Source of the DNA: Spirochaetaceae bacterium
Lineage (GTDB): Bacteria; Spirochaetota; Spirochaetia; Treponematales; Breznakiellaceae
Direction: 5' to 3'
Assembly (NCBI GenBank): GCA_031283025.1
Contig: JAITCP010000159.1
Location: 1 to 11,325 of the forward strand
DNA length: 11,325 nt
Shown here: piece by piece, positions 11,295 through 11,325 of the stretch
Position numbering within the stretch: the first letter of the stretch is position 1
How the letters are laid out: the number at the start of each line of letters is the position of its first letter
The notes under the pieces: generated by a model
Told to the model about the DNA's origin: nothing
The model's input: only the letters and a program-made list of their open reading frames with translations
Databases searched by the model: none
Made by a program: the position numbers and the translations under genes

Positions 11295-11325
11295 GCTTTT
11301 CCAAAAACTGAAGTTTTGGAAAAGC
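11295..11325. repeat. Hairpin 10, constant-apex family (GCTTTTCC arms), at the window edge
   Basis: GCTTTTCCAAAAACT (11295-11309), loop GA, AGTTTTGGAAAAGC (11312-11325). It is the exact reverse complement of hairpin 3 over 31 bases, and ATCTAAGG at 11285-11292 extends the match. The window ends at its last base, so the repeat may continue. Whether a rightward gene begins just beyond, as after copy B, cannot be seen. Confidence 0.85.

Overview
The window looks like a chromosomal segment of a Treponema-type spirochaete with roughly balanced GC. The evidence is the gene order: rimM-trmD-rplS, then a FliK-like protein, a free-standing FlhB C-terminal-domain protein, an HD-GYP protein, a YraN protein and two small conserved-looking hypotheticals. 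As far as I recall this resembles the treponemal arrangement around rplS. The genus is an inference from synteny and protein flavour; no search was run.

Layout: (1) 1-567 holds no convincing gene but carries two or three hairpins. (2) A leftward secreted NlpC/P60 cell-wall hydrolase (568-1197) is divergent from a long rightward gene cluster and appears to share overlapping -10 boxes with it (about 1205-1233). (3) A tightly packed rightward cluster runs from 1262 to 8112: rimM, trmD, rplS, fliK-like, flhB-C-like, HD-GYP, yraN, a small ORF, a CxxC/HxxC protein and a GGDEF cyclase. Overlapping starts and stops suggest one operon mixing ribosome/tRNA maturation, flagellar-export-like parts and both synthesis and breakdown of cyclic di-GMP. 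(4) The convergent gap 8113-8407 is packed with three palindromes. (5) A leftward acyl-ACP thioesterase (8408-9229) is divergent from a rightward AzgA/PbuG-type purine permease (9462-10760), which ends in a good intrinsic terminator. (6) A small single-pass membrane protein (10904-11143) follows, then 180 bases holding three more hairpins.

Three things stand out. First, trmD encodes 326 residues instead of about 240-255. The excess is an in-frame block between two conserved parts of the methyltransferase domain. It is built from repeat-like DNA with 14-bp near-identical direct repeats exactly 54 codons apart, resembling in principle the palindromic elements that insert in frame into Rickettsia genes. 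Second, the intergenic spaces carry a family of hairpins with a constant apex (AAAACT, a loop usually GA or TC, then AGTTTT) and outer arms that differ from copy to copy yet stay complementary. A second family with a different apex (TGCCTGCCTRCGCAGGCAG) shows the same pattern. Third, one 46-bp version of the first family occurs twice, each time in the same orientation about 21-24 bases before a start codon of an unrelated gene (the thioesterase and the small membrane protein), which suggests a shared 5'-leader or promoter module rather than only a terminator.
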